From: Reticulitermes speratus
Taxonomy: Eukaryota > Arthropoda > Insecta > Blattodea > Rhinotermitidae
NCBI GenBank assembly: GCA_021186555.1
Contig: JAJKFL010000039.1
Coordinates: 23,891,733 to 23,955,732, forward strand
Direction: 5' to 3'
DNA length: 64,000 nt
The position numbers were made by a program, and so were the translations under genes. Positions within the stretch are counted from its first letter, which is position 1. The number at the start of each line of letters is the position of its first letter. Positions 1 to 11,152 of this stretch are shown here, piece after piece. Under the pieces are notes generated by a model. It made no database searches. It saw only the letters and a list, made by a program, of their open reading frames with translations, and was not told where the DNA came from.

Positions 1-600
1 ACGAAGTGACATCCAGTATTTGCCGGAACTGTGCCAAGACACAATGGAATCAAACATTATTCAGTACCCTTGTCGGTACAACTTGTAACCACGGCAGATG
101 GCACGGTGACAGGCTACATGCAGTATTTTAAAGCGATATGTGCTGGCATAATGCTTATCCTGAAAAAATAAAATCAGCAATAGCATGCAGGCTACAGCTA
201 TTTTGTCATCTTGCTCCCAGTATTGATGTAATAACGTATATACCATCCTCGCCAATATCTAAGCGTCTCTAGGATGGGGTAGGTCGAACATAATTTTCGT
301 ATCGTAAATTGTGACGTTACTGAAATTGAATTATAATTGCTTACTTCATCAGTAGTCAAAAATAAATTGACTTTAAAAACTTTTTAGCAGTTTCGAAAAT
401 CAGTATATGATAAGCAAAGCGGAAGTTCTTTGCAGAACTTAGCCATCAATTGCTATTACAGTAATATTCTGTACTTTTATTTGAAGCTATAACATCATTT
501 ATCTTCACGAATAACAACAGTATGTAAACAACACAGTTTCATTATCAGTTGTTATCGTCCTACTAATTTTCTTCCCAATCAGTCTACGCGTACCGCATAA
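1..600. other. AT-rich sequence, no recognised feature
   Basis: No open frame above 64 codons and no repeat shared with the rest of the window was seen here. The last bases lead into the target duplication of the SINE that follows. Confidence 0.6.
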
Positions 601-609
601 TATTTAGCA

Positions 610-868
610 TTTTTCCCCCCTTCTTCTATGGCTCGACAGCCTTACACGGGCCTGGGCCTCCTCGTTTCGTCGAGGTTTCATGATCACACACATTTGAGAC
701 ACACCACAGTCGGTAGGACTCCTCTGGACGAGGGACCAGCTCGTCGCAGAGACCTCTACCTGACAACACACAACACTCACAATAGACAGACATCCATGCC
801 CCCGGTGGGATTCGAACCCACGATCCTAGTAAGCGAGCGGCCGCAGACCCACGGCCACTGGGATCGGC
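610..868 (-). mobile_element. tRNA-headed SINE, family A (Leu/Ser-tRNA-like)
   Basis: Read on the minus strand, the element opens with a tRNA-like head. It has an A box of the GTGGCCG...GGTCTAAGGCG type, degraded in this copy, and a B box GTGGGTTCGAATCCCACC, which resembles Leu or Ser tRNAs and would serve as an internal RNA polymerase III promoter. The body has a GACGAGCTGGTCCCTCGTCC hairpin and ends in GGCTGTCGAGCCAT. The direct repeat TATTTAGCA lies on both sides (601-609 and 869-877), as expected for a target-site duplication made by LINE machinery. Three relatives lie at 6403, 11002 and 55944. The 90-codon plus-strand frame here is only the SINE read backwards. Confidence 0.88.
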
Positions 869-877
869 TATTTAGCA

Positions 878-3490
878 GTTACACGACACAAAATACCTAG
901 CAAGACGCAGACTGCACACTTGTCTGTGATTGAGGGAGACTCAGTACCGTGTGCATTATTAGCACAATGCGGGACCCACAGCGATAAGAGTATGGGGCGG
1001 AAACCCCACCAAGTCAAAGCCATGAGAATGACTGCTTCAGGAGGGGGGGGGGAGTTTCTATTATTCTCGGTCATTCTCGTTTCCACATTCCTCCCCCGCC
1101 TTTCCCCATACCAATCACCCCAATCCTGGGCGATACCTCTTGTCGCCTTCGCTTTCTCAGTCTAGCACAACTCTAAAGACCTGAATCCTTGCAGTACCAG
1201 GCAAGAGAGAGACGCAGGGAGGTAATGTGAAGAGGGGAGAAATGGGTGAAAGGAAGATTATCTGGGGGAGGAAACAGCTGCAGAATCATCCCCTTCACAT
1301 TGCTTTCTACCGCACATTGCAGACTCTTTCTATACCCTTGCTACAGACAGCCGGCAATGTAATAAAATATGTATTCAGTACAAAGACACCATGCAGCAAT
1401 GTATATATAAATAGCGCAGCGCATAACTTATACAAAAACAGCTTACGTAAAAAACAATGTGAATCAAATTGTTCTGTCTGTACATTCTCCGGCAGCATTC
1501 ACGACTAAGTGTTTGTAGGGGGGGGGGGATATTTAGAAAATGGAATGTGGAATTTCCTACTTTAGTTTGCTACAATGCCCAGTAATCGACCACAATGAAC
1601 AAATATATTGACTTCCAAGAGACCAACCTTCCACGTACGCCCTATACGTGTCCTTTCTTCTTAACAAGAATGTCCGACCATCAGACAACCACCTCAGTTC
1701 TGGTCTCCTACATCACTGTTCTTAAGCGACACTGCTGGTAAATATTTGGTACAGTCAAATCCAGCTCATTTTTTTATGATCGGAATCCCCCTTCCATTGC
1801 CACAATCAAACAATATCTCTTACATGTAAGTTTCTCTGAAAAATCAGAAGTTCCACTATTATAATAATGATTAGAACCAGAACTTATCAAAATCCATGCT
1901 GTCGTGTTTAACATACTTGCTTCATATTCAGGGTCTTAGGCTCGAAATCTGCGTCCAAAAACCAAATACAGGGTCCTTCATTTACTGACAAACATCGTTT
2001 TTCACAATCTGTCGGCTCGCTTATCGTATGGAACTTCTCCCGATCACCGACGAGCCTACTGTCGCGTCACCAGCAGTATGAAATAAACAAAACTGCCGCG
2101 TCTGCACCCGTTCTAATGCACACATTCTACGACGCAGATACTGAAACAAAACAATACTGTTGTGACCTGGTACCTTCACGGCGTGCATGTAGAAATACAC
2201 CCCACAGTCAAGGGAAGCGGCGAAACTTGGTCTTCACTGAGTTGGCACGTGGACTCCCAACATCACAGGTTTATCACGCGAATTCACGATTCACGACGTG
2301 CCATTACACGGCTTGAAGATCGTTTATAGTGTGCAGACTGCAACTAGAATTACTGGGCCAAATTTTTCGGTTACAAATTCACACTGATGTTACACACACA
2401 CACACTGACACCATATTTGGATCAAGTGTTCGATGACAATATCTATCCTTCCTCAGCAAGACAGTGCATCAGCTGACACCGCCAACAACTCTATGTGATG
2501 TTTGGACAGTGCTTTTAGTGACTGAATAATTAGCAGGTGATTGTGACGTAATCAACTGTCAGTACCGTCTTTAAACACGGTCAGTTAAACCCCAATATTA
2601 ACTGCAGCACATTGAACTACAACACGTGAATCCGGCTTCCTCATCTCTTCTATACAACGCTAATAGTCCACGGCCGCTACCACAAACGCCTTTCCCAAAT
2701 TATCTTCATAATCACGCCTATTCATTCAACACTACAGTATAACCTAAAGTAACAAGTCGTTATTAAACAGCCCAAGAAATAAATACAACTCCAATTTATG
2801 GAGTATAAGACAGAAGTAACAAATTCACTATGCAGGCCTACCAGAAACGTTTACGTTTACGTCATCCTCTAAATTAGAAGCCTCAGAACAAAAACGACGC
2901 AAGGCAACTAGAGGAAAGAGATGCTGTTGCCGACGGGGGACCAGGGATCAATGAGAAGGCTGGGTCGGTCGCAAGCCTTGCCCCTGTTGGGCCGAGCAAC
3001 AACCTAAGCTTTTTGTATGCAAATCAGAAGGTAGGAGGGCTGATGGGTAGGGTGCACGTCATTTAGGATCATGATGATGATAAGAGAGACGGTCTTTAGG
3101 AGGGAGGAAAGAATCAACAGGGGGGGGGGGGGGGGGGGGGGGGGAAGTCGAACAAGTTACGTTATGTGAGACAGACATAACACCAAGCCTAAAAGCTGAA
3201 CAGAGGATAAAAGGTGGCAACAACTTACAAAGGATAATTATCATATTACGTATGAATTATATAACTTCTGGGAAATGTGTTAAATATCCAACTGTATACC
3301 TAAACAGGCACTGCATTGGAACGTTCTAAGAGAGAACAGGAACGTCCAGACAATGTGTGTATTGAGGGGTTGTGAAGCGGAAACGAAAGAGAAGCACGAG
3401 GAGGTGGTGACAGTAAGTTAGTACTGCTAACGCATGTAAGTTCAAATGACGGTCTTTTGGGTTTTTACACCGTGTAGAATGATACGCTTG
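878..3490. other. Intergenic, homopolymer tracts only
   Basis: No gene recognised; frames are at most 93 codons and lack family signatures. Holds runs of 10 G (1043-1052), 11 G (1518-1528) and 25 G (3120-3144), and a short CA repeat near 2395. Confidence 0.55.
3120..3144 (+). repeat. Poly-G tract (25 G)
   Basis: Uninterrupted run of 25 G on the plus strand. Such a run can form G-quadruplex structures and is prone to length errors in sequencing, so the exact length is uncertain. Confidence 0.9.
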
Positions 3491-3494
3491 TTCT

Positions 3495-3532
3495 GAGGTT
3501 TCGGAAAACCGTGTGGCTTCCATCTTCCGAGT
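3495..3532 (-). repeat. Hairpin module copy 1 (degenerate)
   Basis: On the minus strand the order is CGGAAGA, T, a stem made of GGAA and TTCC around GCC/GGT, then GAAACC. It fits the module described at 16948 but the first core bases are changed, so it is probably a dead copy. Confidence 0.5.
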
Positions 3533-3718
3533 GACAACTTCGTTCGTGTGGATGCGGAAGAAGCCTGAAGAAACGTATACTACACTATGCAAAAACCCAT
3601 CTCAGCAACCCCCACCGCAAAAACCTGAAAACTTACAAGGTATAGGTTGTTTCCCATTCTCCAAACAGCAAATTCTGAATACGAAAGCCAGAATGGAAAC
3701 TGGTAATTAACTAACTAA

Positions 3719-3860
3719 CTCCATGGAGCAGAGTCCTTCTTGAGAAGCTAACAGGTCCTCAGCTAGTCAAGATATTCCCCGCGTTTTATGGAACCCGAAA
3801 GTTCATTACCGCACTCACAAGAGCCCGCCAAAGAATCAGTCCAGGTCCGAGGATCTGTAT
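3719..3860 (-). mobile_element. LINE family 1, 3' end
   Basis: The minus strand gives the tail seen many times in this window: a decayed frame ending near the phrase for a valine/asparagine/leucine-rich end, then GGTTCCATAAAA, then a segment ending in CTCAAGAAGGACTCTGCTCCATGG. This tail follows the end of the reverse-transcriptase ORF in a non-LTR retrotransposon; fuller copies are at 21655, 49485 and 58535. Only the last 140 bases are present, as expected for 5'-truncated insertions. Confidence 0.75.
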
Positions 3861-3861
3861 A

Positions 3862-4090
3862 GTGTTTCGTAACATGGTAATTTTTTACGGTGAGGAGTTG
3901 TTAGCACCTCGCCCAACCCCCAAGTTGGAGGACCACCCCTTGTCGGCTGTCCGCGACTGCATATTCGCAGCTACCCTCCATATTTGGAGGCCGTTCCTCC
4001 ATCCGCAACCCGAGGACGCGCCATGCCGTGGTGACAGGGACCCACTAACCATGGCAATTATCAGGGTGAATTTTATGAACGACTGAACAA
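3862..4090 (+). mobile_element. Dispersed repeat fragment with a conserved peptide frame
   Basis: The plus frame contains EELLAPRPTPKLEDHPLSAV, followed by a short conserved run ending near DPLTMAI. I recall this peptide as a recurrent repeat-derived protein in insect gene sets, which points to a dispersed element rather than a host gene. That is memory, not a search. It abuts a LINE tail lying in the opposite orientation. Which element class it belongs to is not clear. Confidence 0.55.
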
Positions 4091-4418
4091 GGAATGATGT
4101 GAAAAATGAAAGTACGAGTAGCATTAAATGGTATACCGTCACACACATTAATTAGATACAGAAAGATTTTAAAAATCTACTTAAAACACCTTTGTGTAGT
4201 TAGTTACCTTACACCACGCTGTAAAACATGTTGATAAAACTTACATTCAGTAGACAAACACTTCCTTAACTGACATCAGGTTCCAGAAGGAGCAGTCTTC
4301 GCATAAGTAAAGATCGTATTACGCAATAAATTGGTGTAGGAGGAAACCATTAAAATGAAGGCAATATAAACTCATTCACGATTTCATACGATCTACGTAC
4401 ACCCACATCGACTGCAGT

Positions 4419-4439
4419 CACACACACACACACACACAT
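4419..4439 (+). repeat. (CA)n microsatellite
   Basis: About ten perfect CA units. Confidence 0.9.
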
Positions 4440-4977
4440 ATTCATGAGAAAAGAGCGAGAAGGCGGCAAAAAAAAGGAAGGAGAGAAACAACCAAGTACT
4501 ACTTTTTTACTACTTGTTCCATTCTTGAAAACTTTCAAGAAAAGCAATTTGGATGGAAACTTTCATATCCCGAAAGATGAATGCGTAGGTGGAGCCAAAC
4601 GACAGCCATTTGCAAGTACCGTCAAAACATACCAGTAGGTCTACAGTAGCGATGACGGAACAAAAAGTTTCTCCTTCCACTCACAGTCAGACCAAAGTAC
4701 TTCGCATTCCCTTCTATCTCATTCCCTACTGACGACATAACTCAACGTGCAAGCAATATTTACCTCGGTCGGCGACAGTAAAGCCGAAAAAAACACATGA
4801 ACATCACATCCGCCATGAGACCAGAACACAATTTACATTCACGTCTATGGAGCTGCATACATGAACTTGAAGAAAAAAAAAGTTTCAAACCGAGAGTAAA
4901 ACCAGGTCAGTTCCCATCTTCGTGTCGCAACGTGCCATCCCGTAGCATTAACCAATTAACCAAGTAATAAACGAACT

Positions 4978-5105
4978 CCATCTTGCACAGTCCTTCGTAA
5001 CAGGCCAACAGTCGCTCAATTCAACACGTTCCTCGCATTTTGTGGAATCCGAAGGTTCAATCCCGTGTTCACAACACGTCGCCACTACACCCCAATTTGA
5101 GTAAG
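4978..5105 (-). mobile_element. LINE family 1, 3' end (old copy)
   Basis: The minus strand reads a decayed version of the family tail, with TGTGAACACGGGATTGAACC, then GATTCCACAAAATGCG, then the end block corresponding to CTTCTCAAGAAGGACTCTG. Several substitutions mark it as old. Confidence 0.6.
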
Positions 5106-6395
5106 AGGGCTGCAGTTCGCACCTTCAAATATCATTCCACTTTTAACTCCCACTTACGCCTCGATCTTCTAAGTCCCTTCAGTTCTTCGATTAAAGCTTT
5201 GTTTGCATTTGTTATCTCTCACATGCGTTTTACAAAATCGCCCATCTCTTCCAATAAATTTACCTCATTATTCAATCTCATCCCGCCTCCTGTTACTACC
5301 TTTGAAACTTATTCCTGGGTAAAATACGACACGTTCAAGACACAAAGTACGTAAACTGCGTCAGTAACTGAACAACCTGCCGACTCCCATTTCCTTGCGC
5401 AGTAAATAGTTCTTCATTTTGACAGAACAATATTTGGTTTTATGCAATTATATCTTATAAACGTCACGTCAAACGAATCGCATCCCGAGCCACAGCTCAT
5501 ATTAATTATCTACTTAATGAGTCCAACACTGCACTAAATGAGCATGCGAGTTCTTTGTCGATTCTCAAGGCAAATTCCTTTCAGAATTTATAATCTCATC
5601 AGTGACAACGGGTTTAAGCGCCAAATATCCAATTTAATGTCCCTTTAATATTCATAGCAAAAATTACACGTGGATAGCCGATTAAGAATACAAAATACAG
5701 AAAGAAGAAATAAACACGATTACGTCTGTGGACACGAGGTCGCGGAACGCCGAAATTACACTTTCAAGAAGACTAGACAGTGTACAGTTAGTACAAAAAT
5801 CGTAGTTTCCAGAAAGCCGACCACTTGGTGCCGTTCACTTGGTCGGCTCTACTTTTGAACAGTGGATTCAATTTCTGCTCTGAGCACGAACGCTCTCCAA
5901 TTTCTGAGTTTCTTTGTAATGCTTGAGGTCTTCCGATGGACAGCTACTGCGTTTACGAAGTAATTCCTATGTCAGTAATTGTATAAATTCGAATTACCGA
6001 CTTCTCGCTGACCAACTTGCATACATTTAACGTCTTATAAATACTTTCCAACAGTAAAGACCGTCACGAATATGAGGGTTACACGCACAGAATGCTATAA
6101 AACGTAAGTTCAATAATTTACGTTGACGAGGAATTATAAATGAGCATGTGCCCACAAAACAAGTCCGCAACACGTTACCTGACGTGCTGATCCTGGAGGA
6201 CGCATAAAGTAGTCGGACCGGTCTGTCTAAAACGTGGCTGGCTATCATCCAGAGAAGGACAACAACTGCCATAAAACGCACACTGGCACAGCAGACACTA
6301 AAACGACATGTAGACAAGATGATATTAAAGGAAAAGAGACCTGTCACTCCACTTGCTGATATCGCAGGAATTCGGTCTTATTTCATGTCGGTAAT
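5106..6395. other. Intergenic, nothing recognised
   Basis: Frames up to 106 codons on both strands, none with a recognisable motif. No tandem or inverted repeat was noticed. Confidence 0.5.
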
Positions 6396-6402
6396 ATCAC
6401 AA

Positions 6403-6665
6403 CGCCGATCCCAGTGGCCGTGCGGTCTAAGGCGTGGGTCTGCGGCCGCTCGCTTACTAGGATTGTGGGTTCCAATCTCACCGGGGACATGGATGTCTGT
6501 CTCTTGTGAGTGTTGTGTGTTGTCAGGTAGAGGTGTCTGCGACGAGCTGGTCCCTCGTCCAGAGGAGTCCTACCGAGTGTGGTGTGTCTAAAAATTGTGA
6601 TCGTGAAGCCTCGAAAAATGAGGCGGCCTAGGCCCCAAGGGGCTGTCGAGCCATTGGAGAAAAAA
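6403..6665 (+). mobile_element. SINE family A, near full length
   Basis: Best plus-strand copy of family A. The A box region CAGTGGCCGTGCGGTCTAAG is intact and the B box is GGGTTCCAATC (one base from consensus). It ends GGGGCTGTCGAGCC followed by a short A-rich tail. The direct repeat ATCACAA is found at 6396-6402 and 6666-6672. The minus-strand 119-codon frame over it is a shadow. Confidence 0.9.
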
Positions 6666-6844
6666 ATCACAATTCTGACAAAGAACCTAAAATAAGAGAA
6701 TTTATCCACCTGTCTCACAAAAGGACCGGTTGGTTGCACCAACGTCCTTTCGTATTACCCCCATTTTACGACGTGATTAAAACTAATGACGTCGAATGGA
6801 GTAGCGTGTTGACGAGGATCAAGAACGAAACAACCGTAACGTAC

Positions 6845-6985
6845 TTATCACTAGTATGCCCCTACAGGGCATGACGAAAACCACGAGGTAACTAAGACAA
6901 AATGTCAGGTCTTCGGCAGGATTTGAACCGGATACTTGCAGAATCCGTGTCAGACGCGTTTACCGGCTGGTACTGCCCACCTGAC
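6845..6985 (-). mobile_element. tRNA-headed SINE, family E
   Basis: The minus strand shows a tRNA-like head with B box GGTTCAAATCC, then a body containing TGGTTTTCGTCATGCCCTG, which matches the body of the elements at 31231 and 46978 (TGGTTTTCCTCAGTCC in the former). The A box is eroded. It is not a working tRNA: the two ends do not pair into an acceptor stem. Confidence 0.65.
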
Positions 6986-7515
6986 TGAAGTTTCTAACAT
7001 GACTTCCTCAGCCCATCAGGTAAATGCAGGGACCATTAAAACAGAAACCCATCCATATCAGATACAGTTCCTATCAGCCCTACAACTGACCAATCATTAT
7101 ACTGTCACTCTACCTATACAATCCACAGGCCTACTAACTCCACACGGCAAAGTTCTTGACAAGCTCACAGTCGAACAATGGCCAAGACATTCCCCGTCTT
7201 TCACGCAAACTGTCCTGAGCTACTGAATTTTGGTGGGGAAACTGGGAAGATGCTCATTTGAAGACCGAGACAAAGAAAAGAGAATATTAACCCTTTAAAG
7301 ACTAATGGTTACTTTATGTACCACTACGTTTAACATTCATGAATTCTAAGTTCCTTCCACAGACTGCATTCACAAGTATGCGTTTTGTGTGGTTCTCAAA
7401 ACAAATGATTATTTCCTGTACAGCATTAACTGATTGGTTTCCGCATCCGAAACGGAGTGTGCTTACTATGTGGTAACATATGAATCCCTAAATATAATTA
7501 AAGTTAAGTTTCGTC
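6986..7515. other. Intergenic, nothing recognised
   Basis: A 96-codon plus frame at 6936-7226 starts inside the SINE head and has no recognisable domain. Confidence 0.5.
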
Positions 7516-7517
7516 TT

Positions 7518-7640
7518 GAGGCCACACTACGGTTCGGGCGGTTAGTCGCCTGTCTTTCACCGCGGAAACCCGGGTTCGATCCCGGGTCAGTACATGTGAC
7601 ACTTGTAGTGGATAAAATGGCACTGTGCCATTTTGTTTCC
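7518..7640 (+). mobile_element. tRNA-headed SINE, family D
   Basis: A tRNA-like head with a degenerate A box (GGGCGGTTAGTCGCC) and a strong B box (GGGTTCGATCC) is followed by GTCAGTACATGTGACACTTG. A relative at 54964 has GGGGTCGATTCC then GTCAGTTCATGTG. It lacks an acceptor stem, so it is a SINE and not a tRNA gene. The 3' limit is uncertain. Confidence 0.65.
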
Positions 7641-7679
7641 ACCATCAGTGATACGTTTTCACACAACTCTTCTTTCTAG

Positions 7680-8204
7680 ATTTTATCAACCAAAAACACT
7701 CCTAAGTAAAGCCCTTCTCCATTACTCCATCTTTCCGACGTTTATGGAGACCAGGCACCACACTACTCAAGTACAGAATAAAACTGATTTTTGTTACGCG
7801 TGGATAAGCTAATGCCCAGATTTCTAGAAAAGATTCCGAAAACGAGTACGTTCTTCTTGTGAATCTGGGTCATAAACTATCGTCCAAATTCCTGTCCTCT
7901 GCCCAAGGCTTCGAAGCGCACAGAAACTGTGAAAACCGTAATTTTCTATAGCCTTAAAATGTCCAATATTTCAGGGAAGGATACGTGATCTAATAAAGTT
8001 CCAGAAACATCGCCTCAGGTCTCATTTCGTTTTGATGGTAGAGAGCCGTCACATTATCACTTCTTTGAAATTGGTTTTGAAGTGTTGCCAGGGCAGCAAC
8101 GCAGATAGACAGGTGCCTGGCTGTGACCCAAGAGCAGAAGTCTACACGCCTATAGAACAAGCAGTGCCAAGTGGCTTGCCTGGCAATTCAGTTTGTTGTC
8201 GATG
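7680..8204. other. Intergenic, nothing recognised
   Basis: No frame with a recognisable product and no repeat noted up to the target site of the hAT-type element. Confidence 0.5.
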
Positions 8205-8212
8205 GCTTAGAC

Positions 8213-8473
8213 CAGGACTGGCAAACTTCAATCCACAGGAAGGCCACACAATTGGTAAGAACTCGCCAGAGGGCCGCACTTGTGTATACATATATCGAGG
8301 GGTCGCGGGGGGGGGGGGGGGAATTGAATTAACGCCGTCATTTACAAAAACATTTTAATTGCCATATTATGTTCTGCAGGCCTATTATGTTTGTCAAGTT
8401 GTATTATTGAAACTATTCATGTGACTGCGGGCCGTAAAAACTTTCCTCGACGGTCACATGTTGGCCAGCCCTG
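8213..8473. mobile_element. Non-autonomous hAT-type DNA transposon
   Basis: Starts CAGGACTGGCAAAC and ends with the inverse of CAGGGCTGGCCAAC (12 of 14 matching), the form of hAT terminal inverted repeats. The 8 bases outside each end, GCTTAGAC (8205-8212) and ACTTACAC (8474-8481), agree at 6 of 8 positions, matching the 8 bp target duplications of hAT elements. The 261 bp interior encodes no transposase, so it was moved in trans. It carries a run of 15 G at 8307-8321. Confidence 0.75.
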
Positions 8474-8481
8474 ACTTACAC

Positions 8482-9484
8482 AGTCATCAGCAAGGTTCAT
8501 ACATTCGGAAGACTGCGTGAGGCTCATATTTACTGTGCACCTGTTGCTATTCATCACAGTATTGCTTAGAGAAGTGACTGTGAAGACAATATACCCATCA
8601 ACGATTCATTCTGCTCCAGCGTTACAATTTACAAAAAGAGATGTTCCGAAATGTAGTCGTTACTTTCCACCATAGACGAAATTGCATTTTCTTCTAGTGC
8701 ATATATTAATATCCACTCTAAACAAGACTAGGTTTCCCAACGCGTTCCACTAATAAAGACGTATATACTTATTTCCTACAGATTCTATGTTCAAATGCAT
8801 TTCTTCGTTTTCATCATAAACTAACTTGTTTTTCAACACATGCAATGATTGTTTCCACATGCACTTCTCACTTTCCTCCCCAAACAAGGTGTTCCCCAAG
8901 TGCATATATTAACCCATTTTGTATGCTACACAACATATGCTTGCTATATACTTTCCACCAGAAATGAGATTAGACTTGAAAGCTTATTCTTGCATGACAA
9001 CCTAACCACCATGAAGGCGTCTAAGAGACGTGAAAGTAAAGCTCTGCATTCTTAACCGCGACACAATGGAGAGAGGTGTGCCGTCTGCTTCACGCTGCTG
9101 TTAACTACGCACGGAGGACTCGAGCATACAGCTGACTGGAGGGACACCACAGCAGTCTATGAATGATAAATTTTAAATCATGTCTGATTTATAAATGGGC
9201 CTCAGAATTTATCTTAACTCGTTTGATTCGGTCGATATGTGAAATTCGCGAAGGAAATATTTGGACCTCTAGTATAGTAAATAATACAAGTAGGAAGGTG
9301 CAGAATATAACATAACGATCTTGAATAAATATCGTTAGGGAGATAAAACAGTAATACGGCGGGCCATGTGGAACAGTATTTCAGTTGGAGAACCTTCAAG
9401 CAAGATGCCACCTCAGAGACCTAGAAGCAGACGGGTGGGTAATAATAAAATTATCCTTAAATACGTGTTGGCTTGTAGAATGTA
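8482..9484. other. Intergenic, nothing recognised
   Basis: AT-rich sequence with short frames only (up to 68 codons). Confidence 0.5.
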
Positions 9485-9487
9485 TTA

Positions 9488-9612
9488 GTCGGACTCAGGA
9501 CAGAGTCCAGTCTTGTGAATAGTGTTGGTTCCATAAAAGGCAGGTACCTCCTTGAGCAGACGAACGACTGTCAGCGTGTCAAGAAAAACCCTGCTCTTCG
9601 TAGTTAAACGTT
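9488..9612 (+). mobile_element. LINE family 1, 3' end
   Basis: Plus-strand tail: GACAGAGTCCAGTCTTGTGA, then GGTTCCATAAAAGGCAGG, then GTCAAGAAAAACCCTGCTC. Stop codons interrupt the old frame. The hairpin module copy at 9616 follows directly. Confidence 0.7.
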
Positions 9613-9615
9613 TCA

Positions 9616-9650
9616 CCTGAAGACGAAAACAGGTCGTTTCCGAAACGGTG
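9616..9650 (+). repeat. Hairpin module copy 2
   Basis: CTGAAGA, C, stem GAAAAC/GTTTCC with loop AGGTC, then GAAACGG. The flanking CAC and GTG could pair as stem I. It lacks the T and following base that a cleavable hammerhead triplet would need. Confidence 0.55.
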
Positions 9651-9654
9651 TGGT

Positions 9655-10006
9655 GTTGTATGTTGTGGCAATGGGAAAAGTCCTACTAAACATAACTGAC
9701 AGAACTTACGTGAAACCATCCTCGCAAAAGACGAAGAAGAGTTTAGCTCGGTCAGTTGACTTCTTAGCCATCCGGTAACACTGTCAGCGCCGCGTCAGGA
9801 AAATACAAACAAATCCGGAAGTGGGGGTGCTGCTGCTTACACTAACAAAAGTACAAATACTTTACATGCAGCAATGAATTAAACACACCTTTGAAGGCCA
9901 TACGTCATTAGTGCTGGGACAGGTTCAGACCCGAACAACACTACTAGGCTTATAACCATGCCTGTACCTAAACGGGTGCACGGACTGTACTAGGTGGCTC
10001 TCAAGG
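9655..10006. other. Intergenic, nothing recognised
   Basis: No feature seen between the LINE tail with its hairpin module and the foldback element. Confidence 0.5.
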
Positions 10007-10018
10007 TTGGTAAAACTT

Positions 10019-10222
10019 TGATTTCTGGCTTCCGCCGCGATGTTCATGAGATCTGCGTTCTTCTGGGATATTACGCGGCATCATGTGGTAATTTTTTTAA
10101 CGACGTTTCGGGACAACATATCGGTCCCGTCTTCAAGGGTCAATATGGGACCCACGCGTTGTCCCAAAAGTCGGTAAAAATTACCACACGACGCCGCATA
10201 ATGTCCCAGAAGAACGCAGATC
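10019..10222. mobile_element. Foldback (inverted-repeat) element with 12 bp target duplication
   Basis: Arms 10050-10104 and 10170-10222 are inverse copies (GATCTGCGTTCTTCTGGGA at the left, its complement at the right). The pairing continues inward through GACGTTTCGGGACAAC and its partner, so most of the element folds into one long hairpin centred near 10135. The module (copy 3, minus strand, 10101-10140) lies in the left half with a partial mirror copy on the right. The 12 bp TTGGTAAAACTT stands exactly at both ends (10007-10018 and 10223-10234), showing insertion as a unit. No protein is encoded. Confidence 0.8.
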
Positions 10223-10401
10223 TTGGTAAAACTTGGCTTTCAAACAACATTCATTGAAAGAGTTTATTTGAATGGCACTGCAAACCAAGGACACCATGTT
10301 AATTCAAAATCCTGCAGACGACACATTCGTTTCCCAAGGAAGAAACAAAACAGCTAAGAAAGCACTATTTTCATAAACCTGATCGCGTTTCAACCTTTAC
10401 C

Positions 10402-10500
10402 AGCGTTTCTCAACCGGTGGAATGTGGTCCTGAAAATGAGCGTCCATTAATGATCAATACAGCTCTAGTGGTAAAAATACCATTCTTGGGAAAAGAAAAG
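10402..10500 (+). mobile_element. hAT-like terminal fragment
   Basis: Begins CAGCGTTTCTCAACCGGTGG, a common form of hAT terminal sequence. The same start is found at 31542. No matching inverse end was found downstream, so it is a fragment and its right limit is arbitrary. Confidence 0.45.
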
Positions 10501-10986
10501 CACCGTTTATTCTAAAATGGTACGACGGTTTCTGACAAAATGACACATGGCACGCAGAAGGTTAGAATCACAGACTGCACCGATGTAACTGTCACAAGGG
10601 GTGTACAAACAGTACGCGCAGTATAAAGCCTTCACACCCTGAAGCCAGCCGTACCGACAAGCGACACATCACGACACCGTTTATGCAACCACTACACCTG
10701 GTCCGAAGAAAATGCCAAGCAGGTAATCACTTCACTACGCGCGATGTACCGCCAAAAACACGCACTGTTGCTGTGATAGCCTGTCTGCCTCACCAAAAGC
10801 CTCCTCTGACAATCAATTACCGCATATCTGCTGTAGCTGTTGGTCCGAAACGTCAATCCAATTAATAACCTTACAATTTGCAGACGACACCGCAGTATTT
10901 TAAATTATAAACCAATAATGAAAACATCCAATCCACGCACTCTAAAACAATATTAGCTCATAAAATCATTCATATTTATATACCCT
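10501..10986. other. Intergenic, nothing recognised
   Basis: Short frames only (60 codons at most). Confidence 0.5.
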
Positions 10987-11001
10987 ACATGCTTTGACAC
11001 C

Positions 11002-11137
11002 TGCGACGAGCTGGTCCCTCGTCCAGAGGAGTCCTACCGACTGTGGTGTGTCTCAAATGTGTGTGACCATGAAACCTCGATGAAACGAGGAGGCCCAGGC
11101 CCATATAAGGCTGTCGAGCCATACAAAGAACAAAAGA
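11002..11137 (+). mobile_element. SINE family A, 5'-truncated, perfect target duplication
   Basis: Carries only the 3' half of family A, from TGCGACGAGCTGGTCCCTCG to CTGTCGAGCCAT plus an A-rich tail. The 15 bp ACATGCTTTGACACC is present without a mismatch at both edges (10987-11001 and 11138-11152). Truncation at the 5' end with a long intact duplication is the mark of target-primed reverse transcription, and the intact duplication suggests a fairly young insertion. Confidence 0.93.
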
Positions 11138-11152
11138 ACATGCTTTGACACC

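Noticed and set aside
628-900. 90-codon plus frame containing PPVGFEPTILVSERP
   Set aside because: Antisense translation of a family A SINE; such peptides are common annotation artefacts.
7525-7600. Functional tRNA gene at the strong B box GGGTTCGATCC
   Set aside because: The ends do not pair into an acceptor stem and the sequence continues into a SINE body; the same holds for the heads at 6403, 22208, 46978 and 61279.
9616-9650. Intrinsic bacterial-type terminator at the hairpin module
   Set aside because: No U-tract follows, the module recurs within eukaryotic repeats, and the genome context is not bacterial.
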